DNA of 64,000 nucleotides from positions 1 through 64,000 of the forward strand of contig BJHS01000003.1 in the NCBI GenBank assembly GCA_014193315.1, given 5' to 3'. The stretch comes from Verrucomicrobiota bacterium. Its GTDB lineage: Bacteria > Verrucomicrobiota > Verrucomicrobiia > Opitutales > UBA953. The position numbers were made by a program, and so were the translations under genes. Below the pieces are notes generated by a model. It ran no database searches, was not told where the DNA came from, and saw only the letters and a list, made by a program, of their open reading frames with translations. Of the stretch, positions 8,488 through 17,171 are shown piece after piece (within the stretch, counting starts at the first letter, position 1; each line of letters opens with the position of its first letter).

Positions 8488-8997
8488 TTACCGGCCGTAG
8501 TCGCCTTTTTCGCAACGCCGCACGAAGTCCTCGGTGCGCCGGCGCAGGAGGTTCCACTTTTCGCGGAGACGCTGCGATTCGTCGGGGCTGACCCGTTGGT
8601 CATCGGCCGCGTCCACCACCTCGGCGATCAGCAGGCCGAACTCGCGGACCAAGGCGTTCGCCGCCCGGGGCAGCGCCTCCGGGGTGCTGGCGACCTGGTC
8701 TTGGACGAAGTGACCGCCGGCGCGGAGGGCCAGCCAGTCGACGATCCGCGTGTCGCCGGTCACCGTGATGAGCTGGGCCGTCCGTTCCAGCGGGTTCGGG
8801 GAGCCGCTACCGCTCTCGGCCGGCTGCCGCCATTTGTAGAGCATGGAGGCGGAGACTCCCAACTGCTTCGCGATGCGGGCGTGGGCCGCTGATTGTTCGT
8901 CCGGGCCGCCGCTTTGGCCGGCGAGGAGCAGGGCGTCTTGCACGACCTCGTGCGGAAGTTTGACGTGGGTGCGACGGGCCGCCGGTTTTTTCTTCAT
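8488..8997 (-). CDS. Helix-turn-helix protein of unknown role
   Basis: 169 residues. Residues about 40-60 (HARIAKQLGVSASMLYKWRQ) form a clear helix-turn-helix of the kind seen in phage CII/Cro-like regulators and transposase-like DNA-binding domains. A basic N-terminus (MKKKPAARR) precedes it. The remaining 100 residues are helical and end in RCEKGDYGR. It lies alone on the minus strand, 50 bases upstream of the deformylase gene in the same direction. Probably a DNA-binding regulator; no partner genes suggest a prophage. Confidence 0.75.
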   Translation of the reverse strand: MKKKPAARRTHVKLPHEVVQDALLLAGQSGGPDEQSAAHARIAKQLGVSASMLYKWRQPAESGSGSPNPLERTAQLITVTGDTRIVDWLALRAGGHFVQDQVASTPEALPRAANALVREFGLLIAEVVDAADDQRVSPDESQRLREKWNLLRRRTEDFVRRCEKGDYGR

Positions 8998-9122
8998 GCC
9001 GTTTTCCTAGGACGGTTTCACCGTAGCGGCAAGCGGCCGTTCCAAACGCGCGCAGGGATTATAACCTGTTGCCCTCCAAAAAGAGTGGCAAACGCCCGGA
9101 GGAGAACCTAAATCGTGAACCT

Positions 9123-9611
9123 ATGCAGACCGCCGAACCTTCCTTGACGCTCGCCACCGGGCTACTCGTCGCCGGGCTGGTCCTGGTCGGGGCCGAGTTC
9201 TTCCTGCCGACGCTGGTGCTCGGTTTCCTCGGCGCGCTGATCTCCTTCACGGGTATCTACCTTGCCGCCGAGGCCGGTTGGGTGACGTGCCTGATCTATG
9301 CCCTAATCTTTGTCGGCGTGCTCGGCTTGGAGTTCGTCGCCTTCCGCCGGCTGCTCCCCGCCACGGCCGCTGGCCGCGCGATGACCAACCAGACGCGCAA
9401 CGCGGCTGCCGCCGTCCCGGCCGCCGCCGGGTTCGCGCTCTACGTCGGCAAGTCCGGCCGGGCCCTCACCGTCCTCGCGCCCTCGGGTACCGTCGAGGTC
9501 GACGGCTACCGCCTGGAGGCCTTCTCCGTCGACGGTTTCGTCGAACGTGGCGCCGCGATTCTCGTCACCGAGGCCGACGCCGGTCGCGTCACCGTGCGGC
9601 TCGTCCGCTGA
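9123..9611 (+). CDS. NfeD-like membrane protein, partner of FloA
   Basis: 162 residues from the ATG at 9123; a TTG at 9069 would add a charged stretch without clear purpose. Residues about 8-75 contain two to three membrane segments ([54 protein letters not shown]). The C-terminal part ([20 protein letters not shown]...VTVRLVR) is the small OB-fold NfeD domain. Short NfeD proteins are nearly always encoded next to flotillins, as here, 10 bases before floA, and act with them in membrane microdomains. Confidence 0.85.
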   Translation: MQTAEPSLTLATGLLVAGLVLVGAEFFLPTLVLGFLGALISFTGIYLAAEAGWVTCLIYALIFVGVLGLEFVAFRRLLPATAAGRAMTNQTRNAAAAVPAAAGFALYVGKSGRALTVLAPSGTVEVDGYRLEAFSVDGFVERGAAILVTEADAGRVTVRLVR

Positions 9612-9621
9612 CCCGCTTCCC

Positions 9622-10641
9622 ATGGAAAACCAAACCTCCACCATCATCCTGTGGGTCGCCGCCGGCGCATTGCTGCTGCTGGTGCTCTTCCTGCTCTCCT
9701 TCCTGACCGTCTGGGTTCGCGCCCGCCTCGCCGGTGCCGAGGTCGCGCTCTTCGACCTCGTGGGCATGCGTCTGCGCGGCGTGCCGTATTCGATCATCGT
9801 CGACGCCAAGATCGCGGCGGAGAAGGCCGGGATCCCGATCGACACCGACAAGCTCGACGCCCACTACCTCGCCGGCGGTAACATCGTGCAGACGGTGCAG
9901 GCCCTCATCGCCGCCCAGAAAGCCGGCCTCCACCTCGACTGGAACCGCGCCTGCGCGATCGACATCGCCACCCGCGGCACGAACAAGTCGGTGCTCGAGG
10001 CCGTGCTCAACTCCGTCAGCCCGAAGGTCATCGATTGCCCGAATCCCGCCAGCGGTCGCACCACCATCGACGCCGTCGCAAAGGATGGCATCCAGGTGAA
10101 GGTGAAGGCCCGCGTCACCGTGCGCACCAACCTGGAGCGCTTCGTTGGCGGCGCTCAGGAGGAGACCATCATCGCGCGCGTCGGCGAAGGTATCGTCACC
10201 ACCATCGGCTCCTCTGAATCCTACAAGCAGGTGCTCGAGAATCCGGACCGGATTTCCAAGACCGTGCTGGAGCGCGGCCTCGACGCCGGGACCGCCTACC
10301 AGATCATCTCGATCGACATCGCCGACGTGGACGTCGGCGACAATGTCGGGGCGATGCTTCAAGAGGCGCAAGCCCAGGCGAACAAGAACATGGCGCAGGC
10401 CCAAGCGGAAATTCGCCGCGCGGCCGCCGTCGCGCTCGAGCAGGAGATGCGCGCCCGCGTCGAGGAGATGCGGGCCCGGGTCGTCGAGGCCGAGGCCCAG
10501 GTGCCGCAGGCGCTCGCCGAGTCCCTTCGCACCGGCCGCATGGGGTACATGGATTACCAGCGCCTCGAGAACCTCAAGGCCGACACGACCATGCGCAAGG
10601 GTATCGCGGGCGATAATCCGGAGCCCGGCGCCAAGGCCTGA
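9622..10641 (+). CDS. floA: Flotillin-like protein FloA (SPFH family)
   Basis: 339 residues from the ATG at 9622. A single N-terminal membrane hairpin ([20 protein letters not shown], about residues 8-27) is followed by [20 protein letters not shown], highly characteristic of FloA (YqfA). The SPFH domain covers about residues 40-230 and ends in [20 protein letters not shown]. The rest is Glu/Ala-rich coiled coil ([20 protein letters not shown]). FloA organises lipid microdomains at the cytoplasmic membrane. It overlaps nothing and is followed after 2 bases by a small gene. Confidence 0.93.
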   Translation: MENQTSTIILWVAAGALLLLVLFLLSFLTVWVRARLAGAEVALFDLVGMRLRGVPYSIIVDAKIAAEKAGIPIDTDKLDAHYLAGGNIVQTVQALIAAQKAGLHLDWNRACAIDIATRGTNKSVLEAVLNSVSPKVIDCPNPASGRTTIDAVAKDGIQVKVKARVTVRTNLERFVGGAQEETIIARVGEGIVTTIGSSESYKQVLENPDRISKTVLERGLDAGTAYQIISIDIADVDVGDNVGAMLQEAQAQANKNMAQAQAEIRRAAAVALEQEMRARVEEMRARVVEAEAQVPQALAESLRTGRMGYMDYQRLENLKADTTMRKGIAGDNPEPGAKA

Positions 10642-10643
10642 GC

Positions 10644-11012
10644 ATGGAGGCCGTCCTGTTCAAGGGGCTGATCCTGGCCGGCATGTTCGGCGTCTGGGTC
10701 GTCCGGAAGATCCGCGCCACCGCGGAACAATCGAAGCCTTCGGCTATGGCTGCCGTGACGCCCTTGCCTCGGCGGGTCCGTCCGCGGGTTCGGGCCGCCG
10801 CTCCCCCCCCGCTCGCGCCGTCTTTAGAGTCCGCTTCGCCGGTCGCGCCGCCGCCGCCGCCGACCTCGGCCCCGATGGGGCGCCTCGTGGTCACGCGCCC
10901 CGCGCATGCTTCGGTGCATCTGGATTTTCGCGGCCCAGTCGCCTTGCGCCGCGCCTTCGTCGCGCAGGAGGTCCTCGGTCCGCCGCTCGCGTTGCGCCCA
11001 CCCCGGCTCTGA
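10644..11012 (+). CDS. Small Pro-rich protein downstream of floA
   Basis: 122 residues, not recognised. It starts 2 bases after the floA stop, so it is probably translated from the same message. A hydrophobic N-terminus (AVLFKGLILAGMFGVWVV) may anchor it in the membrane. The middle is Pro/Ala/Arg-rich and disordered, and the end (VALRRAFVAQEVLGPPLALR) may be helical. It ends next to the stop of the convergent transporter gene. A flotillin-associated accessory protein is a guess from position only. Confidence 0.55.
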   Translation: MEAVLFKGLILAGMFGVWVVRKIRATAEQSKPSAMAAVTPLPRRVRPRVRAAAPPPLAPSLESASPVAPPPPPTSAPMGRLVVTRPAHASVHLDFRGPVALRRAFVAQEVLGPPLALRPPRL

Positions 11013-11825
11013 TCAGCGGCGCGGCGCGAACACCCGGGCCAGCAGGTAAGGCAGGGCGCAGCAGAGTACGATGCCCGCCCCCGAAGGCACGGAGGGCACG
11101 TGGTAGGAAAGGTAGAGCCCGCCGATGCCCCCACCGACGGCCACGCACGCGCCCCACGCCATCACGCGGGGTAACGTGCGGCCGAGCAGGACGCCGGTCG
11201 CGGCGGGGATCACGAAGAGCGCGGTGGTGAGCAACGCGCCGACGAGCCGGACGCACGCCACGGCGCCGAGCGCGACGAGCGCGAGCAGGACCGCCCGCAG
11301 GAGCCCTGGCCGCGCGCCCAGCAAACGGGCGTATTCCTCGTCGAACGCCGCCAGCTCCAGTTCCTTGTGCAACGCGCGCAGGCTCAGTAGCACGACCAGG
11401 GCGGTGAGGCCGACGACCAGGAGGTCCGCGGGGCCGACGGAGACGACGCTGCCGAAAAGCAGGCCGGTGAAGTCGCGCCACGAATGGGCTTGCTGCATCA
11501 GGGCGATGCCGCCGGCGAACATCACCGAGAGCATGACCCCGATCGCGCTGTCCTCACTCGTGCCGCGGCGGGAGGCTAGCCAAGCGGCCCCGGCGGCGGT
11601 GAGCAGCGCCGCGGCCAGCGCACCGAGGTACGGCGAGATGCCCAGCAGCAGGGCACCGACCACCCCGGGCAAAATGGAGTGGGTGAGGGCGGTGCTCACA
11701 AAGGCCATCCGGCGGAGCACGACGTAGGCGCCGAGGCACGCGCAGGTGACGCCGCTCAAAACGACCGCGGCGAGGGCACGGAGAAAAAACTCCTCCCGCA
11801 AGGGGGCCAGCAACGAATCAAGCAT
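11013..11825 (-). CDS. znuB: Metal ABC transporter permease, ZnuB/MntB family
   Basis: 270 residues from the ATG at 11825 (MLDSLLAPL...). That start overlaps the ATPase gene by 8 bases and fits better than an upstream frame extension. About eight hydrophobic segments are visible, with AFVSTALTHSILPGVVGALL near residue 50 as the ABC-3 family signature. It forms the membrane channel for a divalent metal, most likely zinc. Last gene of the three-gene importer operon. Confidence 0.9.
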   Translation of the reverse strand: MLDSLLAPLREEFFLRALAAVVLSGVTCACLGAYVVLRRMAFVSTALTHSILPGVVGALLLGISPYLGALAAALLTAAGAAWLASRRGTSEDSAIGVMLSVMFAGGIALMQQAHSWRDFTGLLFGSVVSVGPADLLVVGLTALVVLLSLRALHKELELAAFDEEYARLLGARPGLLRAVLLALVALGAVACVRLVGALLTTALFVIPAATGVLLGRTLPRVMAWGACVAVGGGIGGLYLSYHVPSVPSGAGIVLCCALPYLLARVFAPRR

Positions 11826-12603
11826 GGCGGTGGTCGTGCCCGGCGCACGCATGGATCAGCCGCAAGGACCCCTCGCGGAGTTCGAGTACTTGGTCGGAGC
11901 GGCGCGCGTCCGCCGGGTCGTGCGTCGCCATGACGACCGTGAACGGTCGCGTGCGGTCGGTCAGGAAGCGTTCGACGATTCCCCGGCTGGCCAGGTCGAG
12001 CGCGGCGTAAGGTTCGTCGAGGAGAAGGAGCTCCGCCCTTTGCACCGTGGCACGCGCGAGCAGCGCACGCTGCAGCTGCCCGCCAGAGAGGGAGTGCACC
12101 GCCCGGTCGGCGAGGTCGGACAGTTCGAGCAACCGCAGGGCCTGGTCGACCTCCTCGTCGCCATGGCCGCATTCTTCGAACCAGCCGTGGTGCGCGTATT
12201 TACCGGTCTGCACCAGCCGTCTTAGCGTGATCGGGAAGTCTGGGGTCAGGTCGGGCCGCTGTGCCAGGTAGGCGACCCGGCGGCGACCAAGGGCTGGGGA
12301 AGCCCCGAGTACCTTGACCGCCCCGGCGCGGGGTGGGATCAGCCCGGCGAGGATGCGCAGCAGGGTCGACTTCCCGGATCCGTTGGGACCGACCAACGCG
12401 GTGCGGCAGCCGACCGGGATCTCGCAAGCCGCCTCGGAGAACGCGAGGACCCCGTCGGGTCGGGCGGAAGCGGCCAGCCCCTCGGCCCAGACGGCAACAC
12501 CGCTGGGCGTCGCGGTTTCCGCCGGGGCATAGGGCAGGGTGGGGAGCAAGTCCAAGACCGCCCCGTGCAGCTCGGCCCAGAATCGGTGGTGCGCCGGGCT
12601 CAT
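11818..12603 (-). CDS. znuC: Metal ABC transporter ATP-binding protein, ZnuC family
   Basis: 261 residues from the ATG at 12603, whose ATGA overlaps the stop of the binding-protein gene. Walker A is GPNGSGKST, the signature is LSGGQLQRALLARA and Walker B is LLLLDEPYAALD, with the switch His in ATHDPADARR. About 45 residues precede the first conserved strand, more than usual for ZnuC. The C-terminus is His-rich (HACAGHDHRHA), as in several zinc ATPases. Confidence 0.9.
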   Translation of the reverse strand: MSPAHHRFWAELHGAVLDLLPTLPYAPAETATPSGVAVWAEGLAASARPDGVLAFSEAACEIPVGCRTALVGPNGSGKSTLLRILAGLIPPRAGAVKVLGASPALGRRRVAYLAQRPDLTPDFPITLRRLVQTGKYAHHGWFEECGHGDEEVDQALRLLELSDLADRAVHSLSGGQLQRALLARATVQRAELLLLDEPYAALDLASRGIVERFLTDRTRPFTVVMATHDPADARRSDQVLELREGSLRLIHACAGHDHRHA

Positions 12604-13496
12604 GGGCGGAGCAAGGCCTCCCGGAGTTTGCCGGACTGGTGGCGCATCATCCCCAGCCAGGTGTCCCCAGGTTGACCGGCGGGAGCAAGGGACTCGAAAT
12701 TCAAGCCGACCGGGGGCGGTAGCCGCGCGTCTTCGCAAAGCCGGCGGGCGATGGCGTCATTCTGGCCTTCATCTGTGATCACGGTGCGGACCTTTTGGCG
12801 CCGGATCAGATGCAGCAGGTCGGAGTAGTGTCGCGCCGACGGGTCGGCGGCTTCCGCCGAGGAGCTCTCGAGGATGGTGCCAAGAACTTGCAATTGGTAC
12901 CTCTGGGCGAATCGGCCAAGGTTAGGGTGTTGGGTGAGCATGCCCCTGGCCGGGGCGGGCACCTGGGCGAAGCTCGCTGCCAGGTCGCGGTCCAGCTGCT
13001 TGATTTCATTAACATACTTTAGGACAGCGTCTTCTGTTTTTACGATTGTAAATTTACGCTGGATTCCCTGACCGAGGCGTTCGACCAGAATGACCACCAG
13101 AACCGGGTCGGTCCAGGGGTGCGGCTCCAGGCCTGCGCCGCCATTTTCCATGCTTTGCAGCCAAAGGGTATCGGCGGTACGGCCATTGGCCTGGACCCAA
13201 TCAGCCAACCAGGGCTCGCTCGCCGGGCTAAGCCCGATGATCAGGCGGGCCCGAGCCAGGGCTTTGGCCTCCGTCGCGCCGAGCTGGTAGCCGTGCAGTT
13301 CGCTGGCGGGCGGAACCAGGCTTTGGTGCCGTAACTGGGGCCCGACAAGGCGGGCCGTCCAATCATCTACAATCGAGAAGCTGGTGACGATTTCAGCCGT
13401 CGCCGCCGCCCCAGCAAGCGAGGTCCAGAGTAAGAGCTGCCAGAAGGTCTGGAGGGCTGGTTTTAGCACGACAGATTGAGAAAATGCGAACACCAC
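12600..13496 (-). CDS. znuA: Metal ABC transporter substrate-binding protein, ZnuA-like
   Basis: 298 residues from a GTG start. The N-terminal hydrophobic stretch (LQTFWQLLLWTSLAGAAATA) is a signal peptide. Cluster A-I features are visible: the metal His in SELHGYQLGATEAKALARA, a second His in LTQHPNLGRFAQRYQLQVLG and an acidic site in VITDEGQNDAIARRL. The His-rich loop of many ZnuA proteins is missing, so manganese cannot be excluded. The stretch 13000-13060 is strikingly AT-rich for this genome. The likely operator lies just upstream. The start codon is uncertain; two adjacent GTGs are possible. Confidence 0.85.
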   Translation of the reverse strand: MVFAFSQSVVLKPALQTFWQLLLWTSLAGAAATAEIVTSFSIVDDWTARLVGPQLRHQSLVPPASELHGYQLGATEAKALARARLIIGLSPASEPWLADWVQANGRTADTLWLQSMENGGAGLEPHPWTDPVLVVILVERLGQGIQRKFTIVKTEDAVLKYVNEIKQLDRDLAASFAQVPAPARGMLTQHPNLGRFAQRYQLQVLGTILESSSAEAADPSARHYSDLLHLIRRQKVRTVITDEGQNDAIARRLCEDARLPPPVGLNFESLAPAGQPGDTWLGMMRHQSGKLREALLRP

Positions 13497-13501
13497 CTAA
13501 A

Positions 13502-13516
13502 TGCAAGTTATTTGCA
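13502..13516. promoter_or_regulatory. Possible Fur/Zur-family operator upstream of the metal importer
   Basis: Perfect inverted repeat TGCAA-N5-TTGCA, 5 bases before the GTG start of the znuA-like gene, in an AT-rich divergent gap. TGCAA half-sites occur in operators of some Fur-family regulators. No other copy was seen near other promoters here. The regulator itself is not in the window. Confidence 0.4.
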
Positions 13517-13588
13517 ATAGATGAATGTTCCCGCCTAGGGGTTTTTGCGTTTGCCACCCTCTTCCGCCTGAATAACTCCACTAGTCCC

Positions 13589-14275
13589 ATGCCCCAGTTC
13601 CGAGCTGTTTTTGCCCTTCTCTGGTCGATGGCCTTCACGGTGCCTGTCGTTTTCGCTCAAACGGCCCCCGCAACCAAGGGCGATAAGGCCGAGAAGTCGC
13701 CTGTCTTCGTGCGTGACGTCAAGTTCGCCCAGACCCCGTTGGGGGGGCAGATCAATAAGTCGAACCGGATGCTGGTCGAAATCATGTCGGGAGACAACCC
13801 GGACCCCAAGGCGCTGAACAAGAAATGGGTCGATAAGGTCAAGGTCACCGTCACTCAGGTTTATAAGACAACTTCGAAGAAGCCTGAGGATTGGAACTAC
13901 TACCGCGCGACCGCCACGGTGCTCACCATCGAGGCCAACCAGCCCCGCTCGGTCGTCTTCTACCTGCCTGGCGACGTCGTCAAGCGCGACGTCCTCCACA
14001 AGGAGCCCGACTATTACTTCGTCCAGCTCGAGGTCGCGGGCACCGAGGCGCCCATCTTTGACGCCAAGGGGACGCTCATCGCGGCCCAGGTCCGCGCCGT
14101 CCACAAAGACATCGCCACCAAGGCCGCCTTCGACGCCGCCAAGGACGCCGCCGATCGCGGGGTGGTCAATACCCCGGGGATCCTTCGTCCGCAGTACTTG
14201 ATCAGCCTTCAGGACTCGCTCCCCATCGTGCCGTCCTCGCCCGAATTCATCCGCGAAGACGTCTCGTCCCGCTGA
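13589..14275 (+). CDS. Exported protein of the pilus locus, Amuc_1102-like by position
   Basis: 228 residues from the ATG at 13589 (MPQFRAVFALLWSMAFTVPVVFAQ is a good signal peptide). The mature protein contains VRDVKFAQTPLGGQINKSNR and DWNYYRATATVLTIEANQPR, which suggest a beta-rich domain, and ends in QYLISLQDSLPIVPSSPEF. It is first in the five-gene cluster. The order matches the Akkermansia Amuc_1102-1101-1100-1099-1098 genes, where Amuc_1102 is a secreted beta-sandwich protein. The orthology rests on position and general character rather than on an alignment. Confidence 0.8.
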   Translation: MPQFRAVFALLWSMAFTVPVVFAQTAPATKGDKAEKSPVFVRDVKFAQTPLGGQINKSNRMLVEIMSGDNPDPKALNKKWVDKVKVTVTQVYKTTSKKPEDWNYYRATATVLTIEANQPRSVVFYLPGDVVKRDVLHKEPDYYFVQLEVAGTEAPIFDAKGTLIAAQVRAVHKDIATKAAFDAAKDAADRGVVNTPGILRPQYLISLQDSLPIVPSSPEFIREDVSSR

Positions 14276-14300
14276 GACCCCATCCCCCCACTCGCCCCGC

Positions 14301-16013
14301 ATGAGCCAGAAAAAGGCCACCATCGTCAATCTTGCCGCGTCCCACGTGTCCATCGCCGTGTTCGGCGCGGACCACGGCAGCCTCGAACTTCAACAGTTCC
14401 TCGTCGAGGAAATCGCGCCGGGTCAGACCAATGACGACGAGTGGTTGGCCTCGGCCGTCGGCGCCGTCGCCAGTCTCGTGCAAGCCCATGGCCTGACCGG
14501 CCGTCGGGTCACGGTCATCGCCCCGAGTTTTCTCCTGCTGCAGAAGTCCCTCAAGGTGCCGCAGGTCGAACGCGAACGCCAGGCCCAGATCGTCGCCTTT
14601 GAGGCCCAGAACGCGATCCCTTACCCGCTGAACGAAGTCATCTGGGACAGCCAGGTGATGGCGTCCGACGGCGTCGAAGCCGATGTGCTCCTCTTCGCGT
14701 TGCGGACCGAGGTCGCCACCCGGATCGCCACGTTCATCATGGGGACGGGCCTCCGCCCCGCCTCGATTCAAGCCGCGCCGTTGCTCGACAGTCAGGCTTT
14801 CCTGCTCGCCGGCGGTGCCGCCACCGAGGAAGTGCTCATCGTCAACGTGGGCGCCCGCTCCACCACCCTCAGTTTCGTCGGCCCGACCGGGGCCAACATC
14901 CAGTCCGCCAACCTTGGCGGCAACCTGCTGACCCAAGGCGTTTCCGATAATACCGGCGAGCCTTTTGCCAACGCCGAAGCGGTCAAGGTCGGCTATTATT
15001 CCGGCGTCATCCACCTGCCCGAGGCCGACCCCAAGGTCGCCGTCCTGTTGGCGAACTCCCAGTCCTTCATCCGTCGGCTGGCCCAGGACATCAACCGTCG
15101 CTTGATCAACCTCAAGCGTGGTACCGCGGGCCGCCAGCCCACGCGCATCCTGCTCACCGGTCGCGGGGCGCTCGTCCCGGGGCTTTCCGAACAGCTGAGC
15201 GAGACGTTGCGTCTGCCGCCCGAGCTGTTCGACCCGTCCGCTTTCCTGCGACTCGGTAATAACGTCTCGCCCGACTACGTCCAGCAACACCGTCACCAGA
15301 TTTCCGAGGTCATCGGCGAGGCGGCCCGGCTCATCCTGCCGCAGACCGCCGGGGTCAACCTGATCCCGCGGAACATCGCGGCGCAGGTCGCCTTCGATGC
15401 CCGCAAGCCTTGGTTGATCGCCGCCGCCTTGATCGCCGCCCTCGCCCCGTTGCCGGTCTGGAACGCCTACCACGATGCGGCGACTTTCAACCAGGAGCAA
15501 ATCGACGAGCTCAAGCGCAAGCAGGCCGATCTCGGCGGTCATCTTTCCACCCTGAAGACCGCCCGGGAGCAGGCCAACGAACTGCACGCCGTCAGCGGCC
15601 AGCTGGAGTTCGTCGTCCTCAACCGCGCCAACTGGCCGGCCGTCCTTGCCGACCTGCAAGGCCGCCTCGCCGAGTGCAAGAACACGTGGGTCGAGGAGAT
15701 CCATATGCGCCGGGAGGCGCAAGCCGCAGCCCCGGCTCCGGCCGAAGGCCAGCCCGCCGAGGTCGTCGCGCCCCAGCCCGTGACGAAAATCATCGTGACG
15801 ACGCGCTTCCTGCAACCAGAGGTGCCGCCCAACCCGAAGGCCAGCCACAACAGCGCCACCTTCATCAAGCGTCAGAACGAGCTCCTGGCCGCCCTGCGCA
15901 AGTCCGCCTTTGTCGCGGAGATCCCCGAAGCGGAGATCAAGGCCGACTTCAACCTGCCTTACCAACCCCGCATCACCTTCACGTTGGTCATCCGCAAGGA
16001 CAAGGCCCTCTGA
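14301..16013 (+). CDS. pilM: PilM-PilN-like fusion, type IV pilus assembly (Amuc_1101-like)
   Basis: 570 residues. Residues 1 to about 350 form the actin-like PilM fold: LNLAAS-type opening (IVNLAASHVSIAVFG), QIVAFEAQNAIPYPLNEVIW and LIVNVGARSTTLSFV are typical, and ILLTGRGALVPGLSEQL is the conserved C-terminal loop. A membrane helix follows near 371-388 (PWLIAAALIAALAPLPVW), then a coiled coil (QIDELKRKQADLGGHLSTL) and a periplasmic alpha/beta domain resembling PilN. In Proteobacteria PilM and PilN are separate proteins that bind each other; here one chain would span cytoplasm to periplasm. It is followed after 3 bases by the Amuc_1100-like gene. Confidence 0.85.
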   Translation: MSQKKATIVNLAASHVSIAVFGADHGSLELQQFLVEEIAPGQTNDDEWLASAVGAVASLVQAHGLTGRRVTVIAPSFLLLQKSLKVPQVERERQAQIVAFEAQNAIPYPLNEVIWDSQVMASDGVEADVLLFALRTEVATRIATFIMGTGLRPASIQAAPLLDSQAFLLAGGAATEEVLIVNVGARSTTLSFVGPTGANIQSANLGGNLLTQGVSDNTGEPFANAEAVKVGYYSGVIHLPEADPKVAVLLANSQSFIRRLAQDINRRLINLKRGTAGRQPTRILLTGRGALVPGLSEQLSETLRLPPELFDPSAFLRLGNNVSPDYVQQHRHQISEVIGEAARLILPQTAGVNLIPRNIAAQVAFDARKPWLIAAALIAALAPLPVWNAYHDAATFNQEQIDELKRKQADLGGHLSTLKTAREQANELHAVSGQLEFVVLNRANWPAVLADLQGRLAECKNTWVEEIHMRREAQAAAPAPAEGQPAEVVAPQPVTKIIVTTRFLQPEVPPNPKASHNSATFIKRQNELLAALRKSAFVAEIPEAEIKADFNLPYQPRITFTLVIRKDKAL

Positions 16014-16016
16014 GCC

Positions 16017-17153
16017 ATGGACACTTCCAAGAACCGACTTTTCCTCGCCTCCCTGTTCCTCATCGGGGCCGGCTTCATCCTCGTGCTCGTCTTCGGCTAC
16101 CTTGAGTACGCCGCCCATGCGAAGTCCGTGGTCGAGCTCAAGAAGGCCCGCGAGGCTTCGAGCCGTCTCTTGGGTGGCTCGCCGGTGGTCGACGTCACCG
16201 AGCCCGTCGCGCTGAAGCAGTCCAATGTCGATGCCTCGCAGAAGGATCTGGAGGAATTGAAGACCCACATCGCCGGCCTCCGCGCCAGCATCAGCGGGCC
16301 CGCCGAATCCCGCATCGAGGGCAACCCCAAGACGACCAACACGGAATTGAGCTCCCAGATCAAGCAGTCGGTCGACGAGCTCAAGAAGCTGGCCGCCGAT
16401 CGCGACATCCGTTTCGTCGCGCAGGCCACCGACCAGCCCGACTTCGGTTTTGGCCGCTACACCCATAGCCCCGGCAGCGCCCCCAAGCGTGATTTCCAGA
16501 AGGTCGACCAACAGCGTTTAATCATCGAATTCCTCTTCAAGGAATTGGTCGACTCCCGCCCCGCCCCGACGGGCGAGTACAAGACGCCGTTGATGCTGCT
16601 CGGGCTCGCCCGCGAGCCGATCGAGTCCTACACCTTAATCCCCGAGGGCAAGCCCGGCGCCGGCACCTACACCGTCGACGGCTCGGACATGTCCCGCTAC
16701 GAGACGGAGGAATTCGTCCCCGCCCGTACTTTCCGCCGGGTCATCAAGGATAAGGAAGGCACCAAGGTCGTCCCGCTGGTCGACACGGTTTCCTTCCGCC
16801 TGAAGTTCGTCTCCACCACCGCCACCCTGCGGTCCTTCGTGAACCGACTCCGCAACTCGGGGCGCCCTTTCGCGATCACCTCCGTGGAAGTCGCTCCGCC
16901 TGCCCCCGAAGTCCTGCGCACCATCCTCGCGCCGATCGCGCCGATCGCTCCGCCCGGAGCGGGGGCTGGCCCGGCGTTTGTTGACCTCTCCGGATTTGGC
17001 GACAATAATGGCGGCCGTCCGAAGGGATTGCCCCCGAAGGAAGAGCGCCAACTCGTCATCGCCGAGGCCCCTTCCGAGTTCACCGTCCAGGTCGACTACC
17101 TCATCGTCCTCGACCCGAAGCCCGCCGCCCCCGAGGGCGAGCCCAAGAAGTAA
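16017..17153 (+). CDS. Amuc_1100-like pilus-locus membrane protein
   Basis: 378 residues. One N-terminal membrane helix (LFLASLFLIGAGFILVLVFG), a coiled coil (about 35-95) and two ferredoxin-like alpha/beta domains, similar in layout to PilO-type alignment proteins. An Ala/Pro-rich insert (about 300-325) precedes the final strand EFTVQVDYLIVLD, which resembles the last strand of Akkermansia Amuc_1100 (VFVQVSLNLVHF, recalled from memory). Amuc_1100 is about 317 residues; this protein is longer. It is third of five genes in the same order as in Akkermansia, and likely links PilM-N to the secretin. Confidence 0.75.
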   Translation: MDTSKNRLFLASLFLIGAGFILVLVFGYLEYAAHAKSVVELKKAREASSRLLGGSPVVDVTEPVALKQSNVDASQKDLEELKTHIAGLRASISGPAESRIEGNPKTTNTELSSQIKQSVDELKKLAADRDIRFVAQATDQPDFGFGRYTHSPGSAPKRDFQKVDQQRLIIEFLFKELVDSRPAPTGEYKTPLMLLGLAREPIESYTLIPEGKPGAGTYTVDGSDMSRYETEEFVPARTFRRVIKDKEGTKVVPLVDTVSFRLKFVSTTATLRSFVNRLRNSGRPFAITSVEVAPPAPEVLRTILAPIAPIAPPGAGAGPAFVDLSGFGDNNGGRPKGLPPKEERQLVIAEAPSEFTVQVDYLIVLDPKPAAPEGEPKK

Positions 17154-17171
17154 TTCGCGCCTCCCTCGGAC

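Noticed and set aside
14247-16511. A minus-strand open frame of 754 codons opposite the PilM-like gene
   Set aside because: It is a mirror of the codon pattern of the real gene, with no domain similarity, and it crosses three plus-strand genes.
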